DNA of 64,000 nucleotides from assembly GCA_021521415.1 (NCBI GenBank), contig JAIQDT010007323.1, forward strand, positions 1 through 64,000, written 5' to 3'. The position numbers and the translations under genes were made by a program. This document shows, piece after piece, positions 21,632-34,400 of this stretch (position 1 is the first letter of the stretch; every line of letters begins with the position of its first letter). The notes beneath the pieces were generated by a model. It saw only the letters and a list, made by a program, of their open reading frames with translations. It did no database searches and was not told the origin of the DNA. The stretch comes from Bidens hawaiensis (Eukaryota; Streptophyta; Magnoliopsida; Asterales; Asteraceae).

Positions 21632-22360
21632 GATTTTGCATGGACCGTTAGGTGGTAGCTAAAGATATGAATGATATATATAATGTATGATTGATGTATG
21701 AATGAAGTATGTATGATGTATGAATGATATATGTATGGTATGTAAACAGTACGTGAACGATCTTCGGATATTGCACGTGTTATTAAAGCAAGTATGTAAA
21801 GGACAAGTATTTTATAGTAGCACAAAATAAAGGGACCAGACGCTAATAATATCTGTGAGAATAGGGACCAGACCCTTATAATATCTGTGATGTTGGGGAC
21901 CAGACCCTTATAATATCTGTGAGGTTATAGGGTGGAAGGCTCTTTATATAGTATGGATAGTTATCCAAGTAAAATAAAGTATGAATAATGTACACACCTT
22001 TGGGCACATGTGCAAGTATGTGAACATATTGTATGTCGTATGATTAAATAGAGCTCACTCAGCGTGTCTGACTTTTAGTATACACGCGGGTGAGTAGATT
22101 GAGGCAGGTTGCATAAAGGGAGACATATGGCATGGACTTGAAGAAGCTGGCATCTCAAGGAAATATTATGTAATTTTAAAGAAAATGTTTTATGTTAAAT
22201 GATTTGGAATGATTGTTAAGACAAGAAATATGGTTATGTAATGAAATGGTTTGAATGTTTTTTTTATATTCCGCGAATGATTTTATTAACTCTGATATTT
22301 AGAACTGCGTTTATGAGTAAATCCAACGTTAAAGTGAGGCACCGGTAACGGGGTCTTACA

Positions 22361-23514
22361 GGCTCAAATCCCCTTCATAACACTATATAAACTCGATCAT
22401 TTTGCAATTAAACTCGTCCACACCCTCCGTACTACATCGCGACCCAAACCCCTAAGTCTAATATCTCCTACGCCGCAGTTAAGATCCAGTTTGCATTCAA
22501 GATAAGAGCCGCAAACCCTATTCGTTGTTCACCCTCTATACATCATCACTTACAGTAATTAAACATTTATTCATAATCGTTTTTAATCAATAAACAAAAA
22601 CCCTAACTCTAATTGAATCAACTTTTAAAGAATTGAACAAACCCAGATCTAGGGTTCGTTTGATTTGGGGTGTTCTTGAGACTACCTGTTTATGTTTTAC
22701 GAAATCTATTTCATTCAACAAGTTAAGGCACCAGCCCAACGGCTGATGCGCGTTTGTTTAAGACACTCAGAACCGGCCAGGCACCAGCCCAATGCCTGGA
22801 CGCGGTTTGGCATACTTTATTTTTTTAATTACTTTTTCCATTAATATATTTAATATTACTCATAAATATCAACTAACAAATGTTAATTTGTGTCGAAACC
22901 AAACCTCTAAGCCTCACGAAACCCGGTTTTATAGTTTTATCTTTAAAAAAAAATCTTTTAATCACATTTTTACATTTGCTATATAAATAAACGTTACATT
23001 AATAAACCAAACTATTTTAGGTTGTTCATAATAATTTTTATTTTAAACCTCCACGTTAGTTTATATATATTACATAATATTTTACTTATTTATCAACAAG
23101 TAATATTTATTTTAATTAATAATAACGGTAATTAAATACTAATAATAATAATAATAGTAATAACATTAATAAATCACAACAACTGTATGATTATGATAAT
23201 AAAACTAGTTACATATTAATAACCTCATCGAGACCCAAGATCCATCATATTATTTTGTCATTTATGTTTAACTCACTCTATCATTAACAACTAGGAATAA
23301 TTGTCGTCGGCAAACCTCTAGAAGCTTGACCATTTTCATCCTAGCTCTTCTTTTATTATCTCGTCGTCATTTATCCTACTCTGTAAGGTAAGTAAATTCA
23401 CATCCCCCTTTTTACCTCTTTATAATTTTGGGGGCGTTATGCGTTCACAACCAAATTTATTATATATTTACACTACGATTCCAATATAAGCGTTATTGAA
23501 ATTGCTCGATTAGT
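22361..23514 (+). mobile_element. LTR-like remnant D1
   Basis: TATATAA at 22384-22390, a leader-like stretch, and AAGGTAAGT followed by CCCCC and GGGGG near 23388-23440 show the same layout as the LTRs nearby. A palindrome CCAGGC...GCCTGG is at 22779-22800. The LTR ends are not found: the left edge abuts LTR A3 and the right edge runs into the inverted repeat. No coding sequence is seen. Confidence 0.45.
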
Positions 23515-23842
23515 TAATATGAATTATGGATCTTTAACGGAGTTTTAACTTGAAAATAATTATGTTAGCGTGTTATAAAGTTTAACGAATTAATAGTTTT
23601 TAATATAATATTAAGTGGGTTTCTAACGAACAACTTAACGGAAACGAAAGTCAGATTTATGAAAGTTTGGTTTTTTGAATGCAAATGCTAAAAATGAGTT
23701 GAAACAATTTTATTTAACTTAAAAAGATTTTTATTTAATTTTTAACAATTTTTAATAAATTTTATTTGATTTTTAACATAATATATAAAGCTTAAAAAAA
23801 TGAAAACAAAAACTGCCATGAACCGGATTTGAAATCGGGTCT
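23515..23842 (+). repeat. Inverted repeat, left arm
   Basis: Its reverse complement matches 25800-26125 almost perfectly over about 325 bp, with only a few differences by eye. The arms are separated by about 2 kb containing LTR remnant B2. Confidence 0.88.
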
Positions 23843-23852
23843 AACAAAAACT

Positions 23853-23979
23853 GTAAGTTTGCTAGAAACCGGGTTTAAGTACCAAAGGTAGTACCCCTTA
23901 TTACCTTTGGTAAATATTAAGGTTAGATACCAAAGGTTAGATACCTTTGGTACTTAAACCCGGTTTCTAGCAAACTTAC
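23853..23979. repeat. Perfect 38 bp foldback
   Basis: Positions 23853-23890 are the exact reverse complement of 23942-23979, with a 51 nt loop. The right arm is ordinary family-B LTR sequence (compare 12966-12995). The left arm is therefore an inverted copy made locally. Confidence 0.92.
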
Positions 23980-24908
23980 ATTTTCAAAGAGTTATTATTA
24001 TAAGTTCTTAAATAGTTACATTTTAAACCTTGAACTCTAATTGTTTACATTTCTCAACATTTATTTTATTTAAAGACTATCAAGACAACCTTTCTAAATG
24101 CGAGACTTCTTTCATTTTAGTCTTTGTTCGTTAAACTCGTTGTTCAGGCAAATCTTCAAATTATCATCTTTTAAGTTTATTACTTGGACGTGAGTACTTT
24201 CATACCCCATTTTCCATCTTTTATTTTGGGGGTGACGTTTCATACTTAGTCAACTAAATGTTTTATACTTGAATCTTAAACCACAAACGTTATTGTATAC
24301 TTTACTTGAATAATTGCAAGATTTGGTGTTCTATGATTATATGCCTATGTTTTTATCGCTTTTGGTTGGTGGAAGTATAAAATGCTAGTCTATTTGGCAT
24401 CCCCTTATAGCAAGGTGTCGTTAACGTAATGCAATTAATGATAACTATAAAATCCTAGACTATTTGGCATCCCCTTATAGTTAGGTGTCGCTAATGTAAA
24501 TCTATTAGCGATTTTATCCAAATTATTGCTTTTATTTATTGTTTCGTATACGAGTTTTGTAGCTCTTTCTTACTATATATCTATATGCTCAAACTTATGA
24601 ATTGCTCACCAACCTTTGTGTTGATAAACTTTATTGTATGAAATGTTACAGGTTTGCATCTTGGTTGATTTGGGATTGTGAAGAAAACGTCATCAAGACC
24701 TTTAGGATATTAGTAAAATGAACAATATTTAATTTGCTATATTTTGTGATATCTTGTTATGGATACTTATGAGTATTTGTTATGTGACATTTTCGATGTT
24801 GTGAAATGAAATAAGTTTGTTAAATATTGTCGTTTTAATTAGTGTTATGTGCTTATGGGAAATCCTTATATCCTGGCATGTTCCGCCGCCTTTGGTCGGG
24901 GTGTGACA
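23893..24908 (+). mobile_element. Family B LTR, 3' part, copy B2
   Basis: About 1 kb is collinear with the 3' part of LTR B1 (12950-13918), including the GTGAGT plus CCCC/GGGGG module near 24190 and the end GGTCGGGGTGTGACA. The 5' half is missing, replaced by the foldback rearrangement. Confidence 0.8.
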
Positions 24909-27235
24909 CATATCATCCGTTTATTATTTATACACTATTCCCGATGATTTAAATTACATTTTGTTCGTTCTCTATTGATTTTGTTCAAAAAACGAAATGT
25001 CGAGTCCTTACTTAAACGAGTCCGAACTATCCGGGTGTAATTCAAAAGTTATTCAAGAAAATAAACTTTTCTTTTATAGATAAAACATTTTAAAGTTAAA
25101 AGGTTTATATTGTAAATATATTTTAAATTTAGTTTTAAGGTTAGTTTAAAGTTCAGGGGTTACTTGTGTAAATTGTGTTTAAAATATAATATAATAATAA
25201 TTGTTAAAATGTAGCAACAACAGCCCATCATCCCCAATTTTCCGGTGTCATTTTGGCGGTTTTCCGGCGACTCCGTATACCATCTTTTAACGCGCTTTCG
25301 GCTTTAACATTTGATCCAACGCGTTTCTCCACTAACTAATATCAATAATCAAGATAATTAACCAATTATAACAACCTTAAATCACATATTTGAATCCGGG
25401 TAAACCGCCGAAAATTTAAAACTTTAATAATTATCCATTAAACGTAATACGACCAAATTGAGCCTATAAATAGGACCCTAGGATTCGTCTAAACTCGGTC
25501 ACACCCTCATCTCTATCTAATACACCCTTTAAAACCTCTATTCGTTCCGGCGAAACCCGTTTTTCGGCGAGTTCCGTTCGCCATCAATCCGACACCATAC
25601 GAGGTATTATTTATTTGGTTTTGATTTGTTTTTAGCTAATTAACAAAACCCCTAACATAAATTAATCAAACATGGAACAATTTGAGAGTATTGAATCTAG
25701 TTTTTCTTGAAGAAGATGATGTTTTTGGGTAATAGTATATAAGAACTTGTTTTCATATTCTAACCAGATAACAATCTGGTCTAGTGGTTGAGTTACTTTG
25801 GTTTCAAATCCGGTTCATGACAGTTTTTGTTTTCATTTTTTTAAGCTTTATATATTATGTTAAAAATCAAATAAAATTTATTAAAAATTGTTAAAAATTA
25901 AATAAAAATCTTTTTAAGTTAAATAATAATTGTTTCAACTCATTTTTAGCATTTGCATTCAAAAAACCAAACTTTCATAAATCTGACTTTCGTTTCCGTT
26001 AAGTTGTTCGTTAGAAACCCACTTAATATTATATTAAAAACTATTAATTCGTTAAACTTTATAACACGCTAACATAATTATTTTCAAGTTAAAACTCCGT
26101 TAAAGATCCATAATTCATAATCGTTGTAAATTTCAAACTCGTCAAGTCTTGTTTAAACTCGTAAAACATATTTTATATGTATACATATTTTCGTTCGCTA
26201 TACTTTAAAATTCGTTAACATATTTCTTTTCAAAATAAAATACACTAATCACACTCAAAATTACGTTACGTTATAATATTCAAACTCGATATTAACCTCG
26301 TAATTTAATATTAAAATATTAATTCGTTAAAATCCCGTTAATGTATAAAATAATATTATAATATCCAACTCCATAATAAAATATACATTGAACACTTCTA
26401 ATTCCCGACAACACGGTCTATTTACTTTTTAAAGTCGTTAGTAATAATGAATTTCGTACTTTTAATTATAGTTCGTGACGTTCAATTGCTTCGGGTTCAA
26501 TTACGCACTTTCGGTTTTATTTCAAGTTTGTCTTCAACTTCAAGGTGAGTTTCTCTCACCCCCTTTTACTCTTTTATTACTTTTGGGAGTAGCATATATA
26601 TCCTATCCAAACTACAATTTCGTTTATTCATTATTTACAAACTACAATTCGTTACATGGACTTGTGTGTTTATTTGATTACTTGCTCAAAAATTGTGTGC
26701 TCATGGTTTCCTCATTAAGTATGATTATACGCTCCCCCCCCCCCCCCTATGCACTCAGGACCTCGATGTTATGAGTGGAGTATGGACCCCCGATCCGAGT
26801 ACGTTGGTTGTTACCAACGGAAATGACACTTATTTGCGCTATTATCCGAGTACAATGGTGCACAATCCCAACTGGAAAGGACCTTAATTGCTCATTTACA
26901 CTTGTTCATGGAATTGTAGATTTTTATGTACTTATATCAAACTTGTGTGAACTCACCAACTATTCATTTAGTTGACATTATTTTATATATATATATATGC
27001 TATAGGTACATCTATTCGAAGTTGTCACAAGAATAAGACATTAGAACTTAGGGTATTTCAATAAATGGATAAGTTGTTAAATTGTTCTTGTATTTCACAT
27101 GTATTTCTTGTTACAAAATTGTGTACTGATGTTTAAATTAATTAATGATAATATTGTCACTTAATAATGTCATATGTGTCTTGAGCAATCTGTACGTCAC
27201 AACTCAGGGGTTTCTGCTTTAGCCGGAGTGTTACA
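24909..27235 (+). mobile_element. Family C-related LTR, copy C2
   Basis: From about 26460 to the terminal GTGTTACA (27235) it is collinear with 20875-21631 of LTR C1, including the GGTGAGT plus CCCCC/GGGAG module and the phrase GTATGGACCCCCGATCCGAG. TATAAATA at 25465-25472 suggests that the U3 portion precedes. The exact 5' end is not visible. The right arm of the inverted repeat (25800-26125) lies within it. Confidence 0.65.
25800..26125 (-). repeat. Inverted repeat, right arm
   Basis: It pairs with 23515-23842. Just left of it, CCAGATAACAATCTGG (25764-25779) is a further perfect small hairpin. Confidence 0.88.
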
Positions 27236-28640
27236 TAATGGGTGCTTCGGTTGGTTTGGGTTGTTTTCTAGGATCCATTTTGGTTGTATTTTTGAAGAAT
27301 TTGGTTATGTATAGTGTATAAAATGGATATGGGTTTGTAGAAGAAGGGTGTGTATATATATATATATTGTTTAAATTAAATTTGTTATTAAAATTTTTTT
27401 TAACCGTTTACAACGGTAATATTATTATTATATAATTTTTTTTCCACCAACAACGGTGACAAAAGGTTATCGCCCCCCCAACCCCCCCACACATTTCGGC
27501 ATGTTTTTATATATGTGGGTTTGTAGAAGAAATGGTTGACCAAAATAAACTTTTCCTCCACATGTTTTTATACCCGAATTTGATCCATAATTAATTGTTT
27601 TTATGCTAATTTGTTATCCCTTTTTTAGGATGCAGTATTATAGCAATTTTTTTAGTATGCCCATTTACATATATTTTAATAATGTAAAATAATTGTAAAC
27701 ACATGTCATTTGGAGATTTATTCTTAGCTAACATATTCTGCTCAAACTATTTTACTATTTTTATTGAAAACCTATTTATGTTAGTGTAATCAAAACATCA
27801 ATTCATCATTTAATCAAATAAGAAGTTACCTAAATTATATAGATTAAAAATATGTTGGTATTTATGACAATATAATAAAATATTTATACCTTTAAGGAAG
27901 CCATGATATCTACCTTTTTATATTAAATCAATTTATAAAGACTTTTCAGTGTATGAGATGATTTGGTAAAAATCAATGAACAATACTTGTAGGTCTAAGA
28001 ATATAAAAACGAGAAAAATTATGAATGAATAGAAATTTTATTCTCACGTGTTCATTCAACCTCCATAGAATTCTCATCCATATATTTCAAATCTGTAATA
28101 CAAAAACGTGTTTTATTCATGCTAATTTTATATATGATGTTCTCTTTCAATGTCATTTATAATGAAACATCTTATTATCTTTTGTTAAATTCGCTATTCC
28201 ATTAAAACAATATAATTACAACTTATACTACTATGTGGATCTTTTTCGTGATTATGAAGAAATTGCGTGAGAATGCACCGTGAGTTCGTATGAATATTTT
28301 ATTAGAAAATATGATTTAAACTTATTAAACTATTTAATTTAATAAAATATAGTTTTTTTTTAATTTAAACATTTAATTTCTATAGTTTAATTGTATTTCT
28401 TTTGAGCTTTCCGTGTGTCACATGAGTTCTAAAGTTAGTTATATATATATACAATTCCTCATTCACACAGTTTGGTACGAAATTTTTTTAATTTTAAACC
28501 TATAATTTGACTAGAATGAAACTATATTTGGAATTTTCGATAATTAGGTTGTCTGTTACTATTTTGGTAGGGTCAAAAGTTAAGCTTCAGTTAATTGGTA
28601 TAACATCCATTCCAACTATTATAAAATAATTAGATTGATT
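27236..28640. other. AT-rich non-coding region
   Basis: Short TA runs and a C-run near 27473 are seen. I find no reading frame, terminal repeat or similarity to the rest of the window. Confidence 0.5.
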
Positions 28641-28942
28641 AATCTAATTATTATAAAATTAAGATAGTGTTGGTATGCTATAATGACACGATGAATGGAA
28701 TGATTTATTGTGTGAGAATGAAAAAAATGGTGTTTGTTTGCTCAATGGAATTGAATCATCAATTTCATATAATCACATTTCATCAAAACCATTACTTCTC
28801 ATCTCTTTATTTTTTCATTCCATCCCTCTCTCACCTTGCTTTCTTAACAACACCACCACTACCATCGCCGCCACCACACCACCAAACCACCACCATCACC
28901 ACCGCCACCGCCTGACCGTTACCATCATCGCCACCGCCACCA
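28641..28942. other. CCA/CAC-rich stretch, possible MITE left half
   Basis: GGTATG near 28672 and GAATGGAATG-like words here, and AACCAAACATACCC near 47068-47085 on the other side of LTR A6, suggest one old DNA element split by the LTR. Simple CCACCA sequence (28840-28942) is the insertion target. Terminal repeats are too weak to define the ends. The open frames here follow from the CAC/CCA repeats. Confidence 0.35.
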
Positions 28943-29654
28943 TGTAAGGCCCCTAACCCAATAGCCCTAATTTAATGTCGGATTTACTCATAAACACAGT
29001 TCTACAAATCAGAGTTAATTAAAACCTTTCGCGGAAATATTAACTTCAATCATTCGTTACAAAATATATAACTTGTCTTTAAAAATGTAACATAGTACAT
29101 CACATTTAAAACATCATTTCTTTCAAATTCAGATGTCAACCGCTCAATCTATGACATGTGCCATCCTCATGCTAGCTCTTTAATCTGCTCACCTGCGTGC
29201 ATACTAAAAGTCAGCTACGCTGAGTGAGTTCTAGTTAATCAAGCAACTTACTATACAACCACTACATGCAATTATATACGTGTCCGAAGACACGTAGTCC
29301 ACTGTCTAACCTGTTGCCCTTACCACTTAACTGCCTCTTAACCACTTAGCCACTTGTTTACGAAAGCACATAAAGGCTTGCTCTCCCACACACCCACGTT
29401 ATGCCACTTAATAACGAAGGCACGTACAGGCTTACCCTACCACGCACTCACGTTATGCCACTTAAATAACGAAGTCACGTATAGGCTTACCCTACCACGT
29501 ACTGTCGTCATGCCACTAACACCCTTACTAGACCCTTGCCACTTCTATCACACCCTACCTCTACTTGTCAACAACACAATTTATATCATTACATCATTTA
29601 CATAACAACCAAGTTACATCATAACATTTACACACACTAATAACCACTTGGAGT

Positions 29655-30400
29655 CACTACAACAAAAAGGGCTTTTTAGGACCTTTGGTGTGGGACGCTT
29701 GTGAAATAGGGTCCTAAAATCTATTTAATAGGATAAATGAACATTTGAGGTCCTTTTACAATATACGCTACAGAACCGGTATCCTAAAAAGTTATTTAAT
29801 AGGATGGATGATTCTTTGGGGTCGTATTATCATATAACTTAATTAGACACTTAAAATCTAAATCCTAATAAAGTAACCTATAATACATGTAGTTGTTGGT
29901 GTCCCATTATGTAGTAATGTAATAGGACACTTGATCACTGAGATCTTATTATAACATAAGTTAATAGGACATTTTGTAGTTAAGTCATAAATGTTCGGTG
30001 TTATAGGACCCTTTCTAGTCGATGTCATATAAGAACATAACTTAATAGGACATTTTACACTACGGTCTTATAACTTTAACATTTATAAGATGCTTAATCA
30101 TTGTGATGTTATTATAATACACCGTAATAGGACATTGATATTTGAGTCATAAAACATCTGTTTTGTAGACGCTTATTCGCTAGAGTTTATTATAACATAA
30201 CTTAATAGGACACTTGACACTTGAGTCGTATAACTTTAACCTTTATAGGATGCTTAATCATCGTGGTGTTATTATAATACACCGTAATAGGACACTTGAT
30301 TTTGTATTCATAAAACATATGTTTTATAAAACGTTTATTCGCTAGAGTTTTATTATAACATAACTTAATATGAAACTTGACACTTTAGTTACGTTTGAGA
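29655..30400. repeat. CACTA left terminal and subterminal repeats
   Basis: Repeated words TAATAGGACA and CTTAATAGGACAC lie in direct orientation every 50-100 bp after the terminal repeat. Such subterminal motifs bind the TnpA-like protein in En/Spm elements. Confidence 0.8.
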
Positions 30401-31445
30401 TGTAACTTCATTCCTTTTAAATTTATGCTTTCCGAAATTTACCAAAGTATCTTTCCCCAAATTGTTTTCCAAAAAAGTTGAACTTCCCACTCAAAACTTA
30501 AATTTCAATAACAAAAATTTTTCCCAACTGATTTCCTCTCTTAGTAAAATTATTGCTCTTCGTCCTATTTATTTTAGCCCTAAATCGGTTCATCCCCTAA
30601 ATCAAATTAATTCACTTTATCTCGTTATAAACCGTATCACTACAGGTAAGGTTCATCTGATTAGTTCTCAACTATTAATTAGCATTTGATTACTTTGCGT
30701 AATTTATTATCCAAATTCGGATTTTGTAATTCAGATTTAGGTCATGATTCGTGTTCTATTCACGGATAGATGTTAAGATCATGTGATTGTTTATGAATAT
30801 GAAGATTCAATCAATTGGTATTGCTTTTAACTACAATTTCTTAACTGGGCATGTATAAGGGATATGATGCCCAAACATTTTGGCGACTACTAATATTCTC
30901 TTGGAAAAATCCAGTGAAACAATAGGTTCACTGACAAAATATGTTGAGTTTGCTTACATCTAATTCCCTATTGTTTTTTTTCTTTTTAATTTAGTGAAAC
31001 ACTCTGTACATTAGTTTGGGTTTGATAAAACCTTAAGAAGCTATTACATATTGTAAAGTATTAGGGTTATATCTTGCTTCAATGTCTAATTCATCATAAA
31101 ACTGATGTATTCTTTTTCTTCTTTTCAAAAACCAAACCCATGAGGGCAAGTTTCAGATTCCACAACTTTTAACAAGTGCTATTTATTTAATAACATGGTA
31201 TGGTTAACATGGATCCTTTGGTAGTTCAGTTATTATTTTTACATCAGTTATTATTTTTACATCCTAATGCGTACAAGTTATGTCCATTAGTACATTTTTT
31301 TGACAACAAAAAAATGTCAAGACTAAGAATTGAACCCCAAACCTTTTGTTCCATAGACATATATATGATGTGTTTTGATGTCATAAACATGTTAATGCGT
31401 GTTTACTAATTACTCAAAAAAATATGATGAACAAATATATAGGTG
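30401..31445. other. CACTA interior, possible leader exon
   Basis: A pyrimidine- and AT-rich stretch ends in ACAGGTAAGG near 30645, a good splice donor. No coding frame is recognised. Confidence 0.35.
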
Positions 31446-31690
31446 CACTACTAAAAAATTAAGCAATTACTACCAAAATTTGCTACCGAAAAAAACGGTA
31501 GCAAATTTAGCGACCGATTTAGCAAATTTGCTACCGAAAATGCGAATTACTTGACGCGGTGGCTAAGAGGTCGGTGTTTTTGCAACCATTGATTTTCGGT
31601 GGCTAAGCGGTTGAAGTTTTTGCAACCGTTGACTAGGCGGTTGGAGTTATTTGCAACCGTTGGCTAAGCGGTCGTTATAGATAAATGCAG
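31446..31690 (+). mobile_element. Second, smaller CACTA terminus (orphan end)
   Basis: It starts CACTACTAAAAAATTAAGC and is followed by subterminal repeats GCAACCGTTGGCTAAGCGGT and variants. This differs from the outer CACTA family. No matching right end was found in the window, so it is a truncated nested element. Confidence 0.6.
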
Positions 31691-34095
31691 ATATTTGCGT
31701 CATAATAAAATTTAGAAAAGAAATACAATAATAAGAAGCATGTAACTACAGCTTAATGTACATTACAACAAATCAATCCTAAATGAACTCCAAATCAATC
31801 ATCACAAACAGCAATTCATAAAATCTTATCAATAAGCAATCTATTGTTTATCACTTCCCGTTGAACTTGGACTTCTTTAAGATTTATGATGTGGTTCGAT
31901 ATCAGTTGTGTTCTTTACACTTCTTAGTTTAGCTCATTGCCCATAATTTGAGTTACTTGTTACTCCAAGTTCATTTTGCTTTTGTTCCATAAAATTCTCC
32001 AACATATGCAATTGTGTGCTAAATGAACTCCAAAAATCAAAGATACAACAAGTAAGATTCATTAAAGGCAAAAGGATATTTGAGGTTTTAATGTAAAACA
32101 ACTGAGTCACTGCAGTGTGTAACTTGTACTAAAAGTTCACCTTATCTGAGATCAAAATCAGCATGAACTGAGTAGACAACATGTTCATCAATTGACCATT
32201 TGCTAGATTCTAATTCTAAACCCTGCATTAAAAATGACGGTCACATTCCAGCAAAACAAAGAAAACAGATTAACAAGATTATAACACAACAAACTAGATG
32301 ACATAATATCTATACACGACATGATACAACAAATAAGTAAAAAACATACTTTTCCCGTGATATACACAATTTATAAACCAAAAATTATCCTACGAAACAC
32401 AGAACCAACACCTTTAGGTGTTCTTAAGACCTTGATCCAAAAAAAAAAAGATACGCTGTGAAACTCGATGAGAAACTTGAGAAACAAACAGAAAACAGTT
32501 AAGTGATTCAAGTTCTCAGTTTTAATCCCATTCTCATTGTATAAGTTTGAACCTTTTGTAAGATTCATATAATTGTTTTATATAGTAGCCAGAAACAGCA
32601 GCCTGTTTTGAAATATGTATACATAGTAATTATAATCTAATATCTAATTCGGTAGAGAAATAATCAAACAAAACGGCTTTAATGGCCATTTTATCAAATT
32701 AACTTGTCACAAAGTTATTAAATTTAATCAGGCTATATTGCATAGAAGACAGTCGAGTGAAATAAGGACTTTGTAATCATTTAAATTATATAAAATTAGC
32801 CTAAAATCAGTTTAGTATCGTATTAATATCAGATAAAATAAGAATAAAATCAGCATAAAATCAACAAATCGTTCCACAAACTATAATTAGTATAATCTGA
32901 TGCTAAAATCAAACTTATGACTTTTGTTCCATTAGAAAAAACCACTATGAATGAATATGATACCTAAAATTAACATAGAGAGAACCATGTGTATCTTAGA
33001 AAAAAAATGATAATTGAAGCTCGATTACGAATAAGAGATTAGTAACATAGATAACTAAAACTGATTATTATAAGTAAAAATGAAAGCAAAAACGATAATA
33101 TAAAGTGTATCTTCGTCAATTTGCCATTAAAAAAAAAAGATGCAAGTTAATTGCTACAAAATTTGTTCCACAAGTAACAATAATCATTTAAATTGAACTT
33201 TCTTAGTCTCCACAAGATTAAATGTTAAAATCAAATACAATTAAGTTATCATAATCATAGAAAAGTTCATCACATTTTGAATCACAAATTTAAAATCAAT
33301 TTGGTTACTGAAATGTTTTGAATTTAAATTCAAGTTAAAGGTAAGATAAACAACAATAAAATTTTTAAAGAAAAAAAAGATAAAAACGAAACAAGCTGTA
33401 GGTAGTTCTGATAATCAAATAAGTATAGACAAACTCTTGAAGTCTTTTCTATTACACCATCAACAAAAACAGATTAATAATAAAACCAACACCTAAATCT
33501 AAGAGTACAAGACTGATGCGCAAAAGTAAATACGAAATTGATGTGAGTTTGGTTCAAGCATTTTATCAAACAGCTTGTGTGCACAGTGCACAATAATCTA
33601 TCAGATTAATATGCTACTTATCAAACTACACATTTCATTTACTCACATCATGCAAATCCATATCTGAACATAAATAAAAGCAGCACAAAAAAAGCTACAT
33701 GAAAAAATTCGGATGTAAATTAGGGCATACCTGGAGATATACTTGACTCAAGATTTGAAAGCATATCCATGGACTAGTTTCATCATTCGTATAACACTTA
33801 TTAATTATTATAATTTCGTCTATTCAAATAAACAATAAATAATGTCAATTGTTACCTCAATTCGAGAATGACAAACATAGAACAACTGATTTTGACTGTA
33901 ATCGAAGCAATTGAAGGGGCGTTTTTTCCCAAACTTGTATTATAGATTGAGAAGGAAATCTAATATTTTTGTTTTTATTTGGTTTGGGGAAGAAAGTGGT
34001 CTCCCATTCTTGTGTGCGTGAGCGGATATGTTATGGTTTACAGGGAAAAATGAGTTTTGGGGGGTAAAATCAAAAAAATTATTCATATCGGCGGG
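31691..34095. other. AT-rich CACTA interior without a supported gene
   Basis: It has long A-rich stretches and no protein-like frame. A slightly less AT-rich segment near 33720-34060 may be an untranslated gene part but shows no clear signal. Confidence 0.4.
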
Positions 34096-34400
34096 TAATT
34101 GATATTTTTAAATTAAAACACGAACCTACGCGAACCGGTTTCATTTGTTCCCATGCATCTAACAGGTTCCAACCAGAATAGATTTACGGGTTATAAACCG
34201 ATTTGTTCACCTCTAGGAGTAGGGTTGTTCACGAGCCGAGCCGAACTGAGCGAAGGCTTGCTCGTTGCTTGGCTCGTTTCCAACCGAACAGAATCGAACG
34301 GCTGAAATTCAAATCGAGCGAAAACCGAAACGAGCCAAAATCGAATCGAGCATTTTTCGATCGAACATCGAGCGATTTCGAGCATTATTTATTTCCTTTT
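34096..34400. mobile_element. Two abutting hAT-MITE remnants
   Basis: One ends TTGTTCACCTCTA at 34215, the complement of a TAGAGGTGAACA terminus. The next begins TAGGGTTGTTCACGAGCC at 34220 with GAGC/GCTC-rich filler, typical of plant hAT-derived MITEs. The opposite ends and TSDs are not visible. Both open frames here are low-complexity by-products. Confidence 0.45.

Larger units (their letters stand above)
18831..22360 (+). mobile_element. 3' LTR of the truncated gypsy element, copy A3
   Basis: It starts TGTAACATCCCG after the polypurine tract and ends GGGGTCTTACA. A family-C LTR (19596-21631) interrupts it; without that insert it is about 1.49 kb. Compared with A2 it has lost several hundred bp after 18925, including the TATA region. 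It still holds the AATTCGTTA array, triple hairpin (19221-19312), GTGAGT hairpin (about 19444-19482) and 32 bp minisatellite (21833-21925). No 5' LTR or matching TSD is visible. Confidence 0.88.

Noticed and set aside
25777..25811. tRNA or SINE: box A-like TGGTCTAGTGG and box B-like GGTTTCAAATCC
   Set aside because: Only 12 nt separate the boxes, no cloverleaf can be drawn, and there is no SINE tail. Kept only as a curiosity next to the inverted repeat.
22361..27235. One full-length LTR retrotransposon with LTRs D1 and C2
   Set aside because: The two ends are not convincingly homologous, no TSD, primer site or coding region is seen between them, and an inverted arm interrupts.
28667..28947. 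Thr/His/Pro-rich open frames
   Set aside because: They follow from CCA/CAC simple repeats; no conserved motif.
31446..34095. A complete second CACTA element
   Set aside because: Only the left terminus and subterminal repeats were found; no right end or 3 bp duplication was located.
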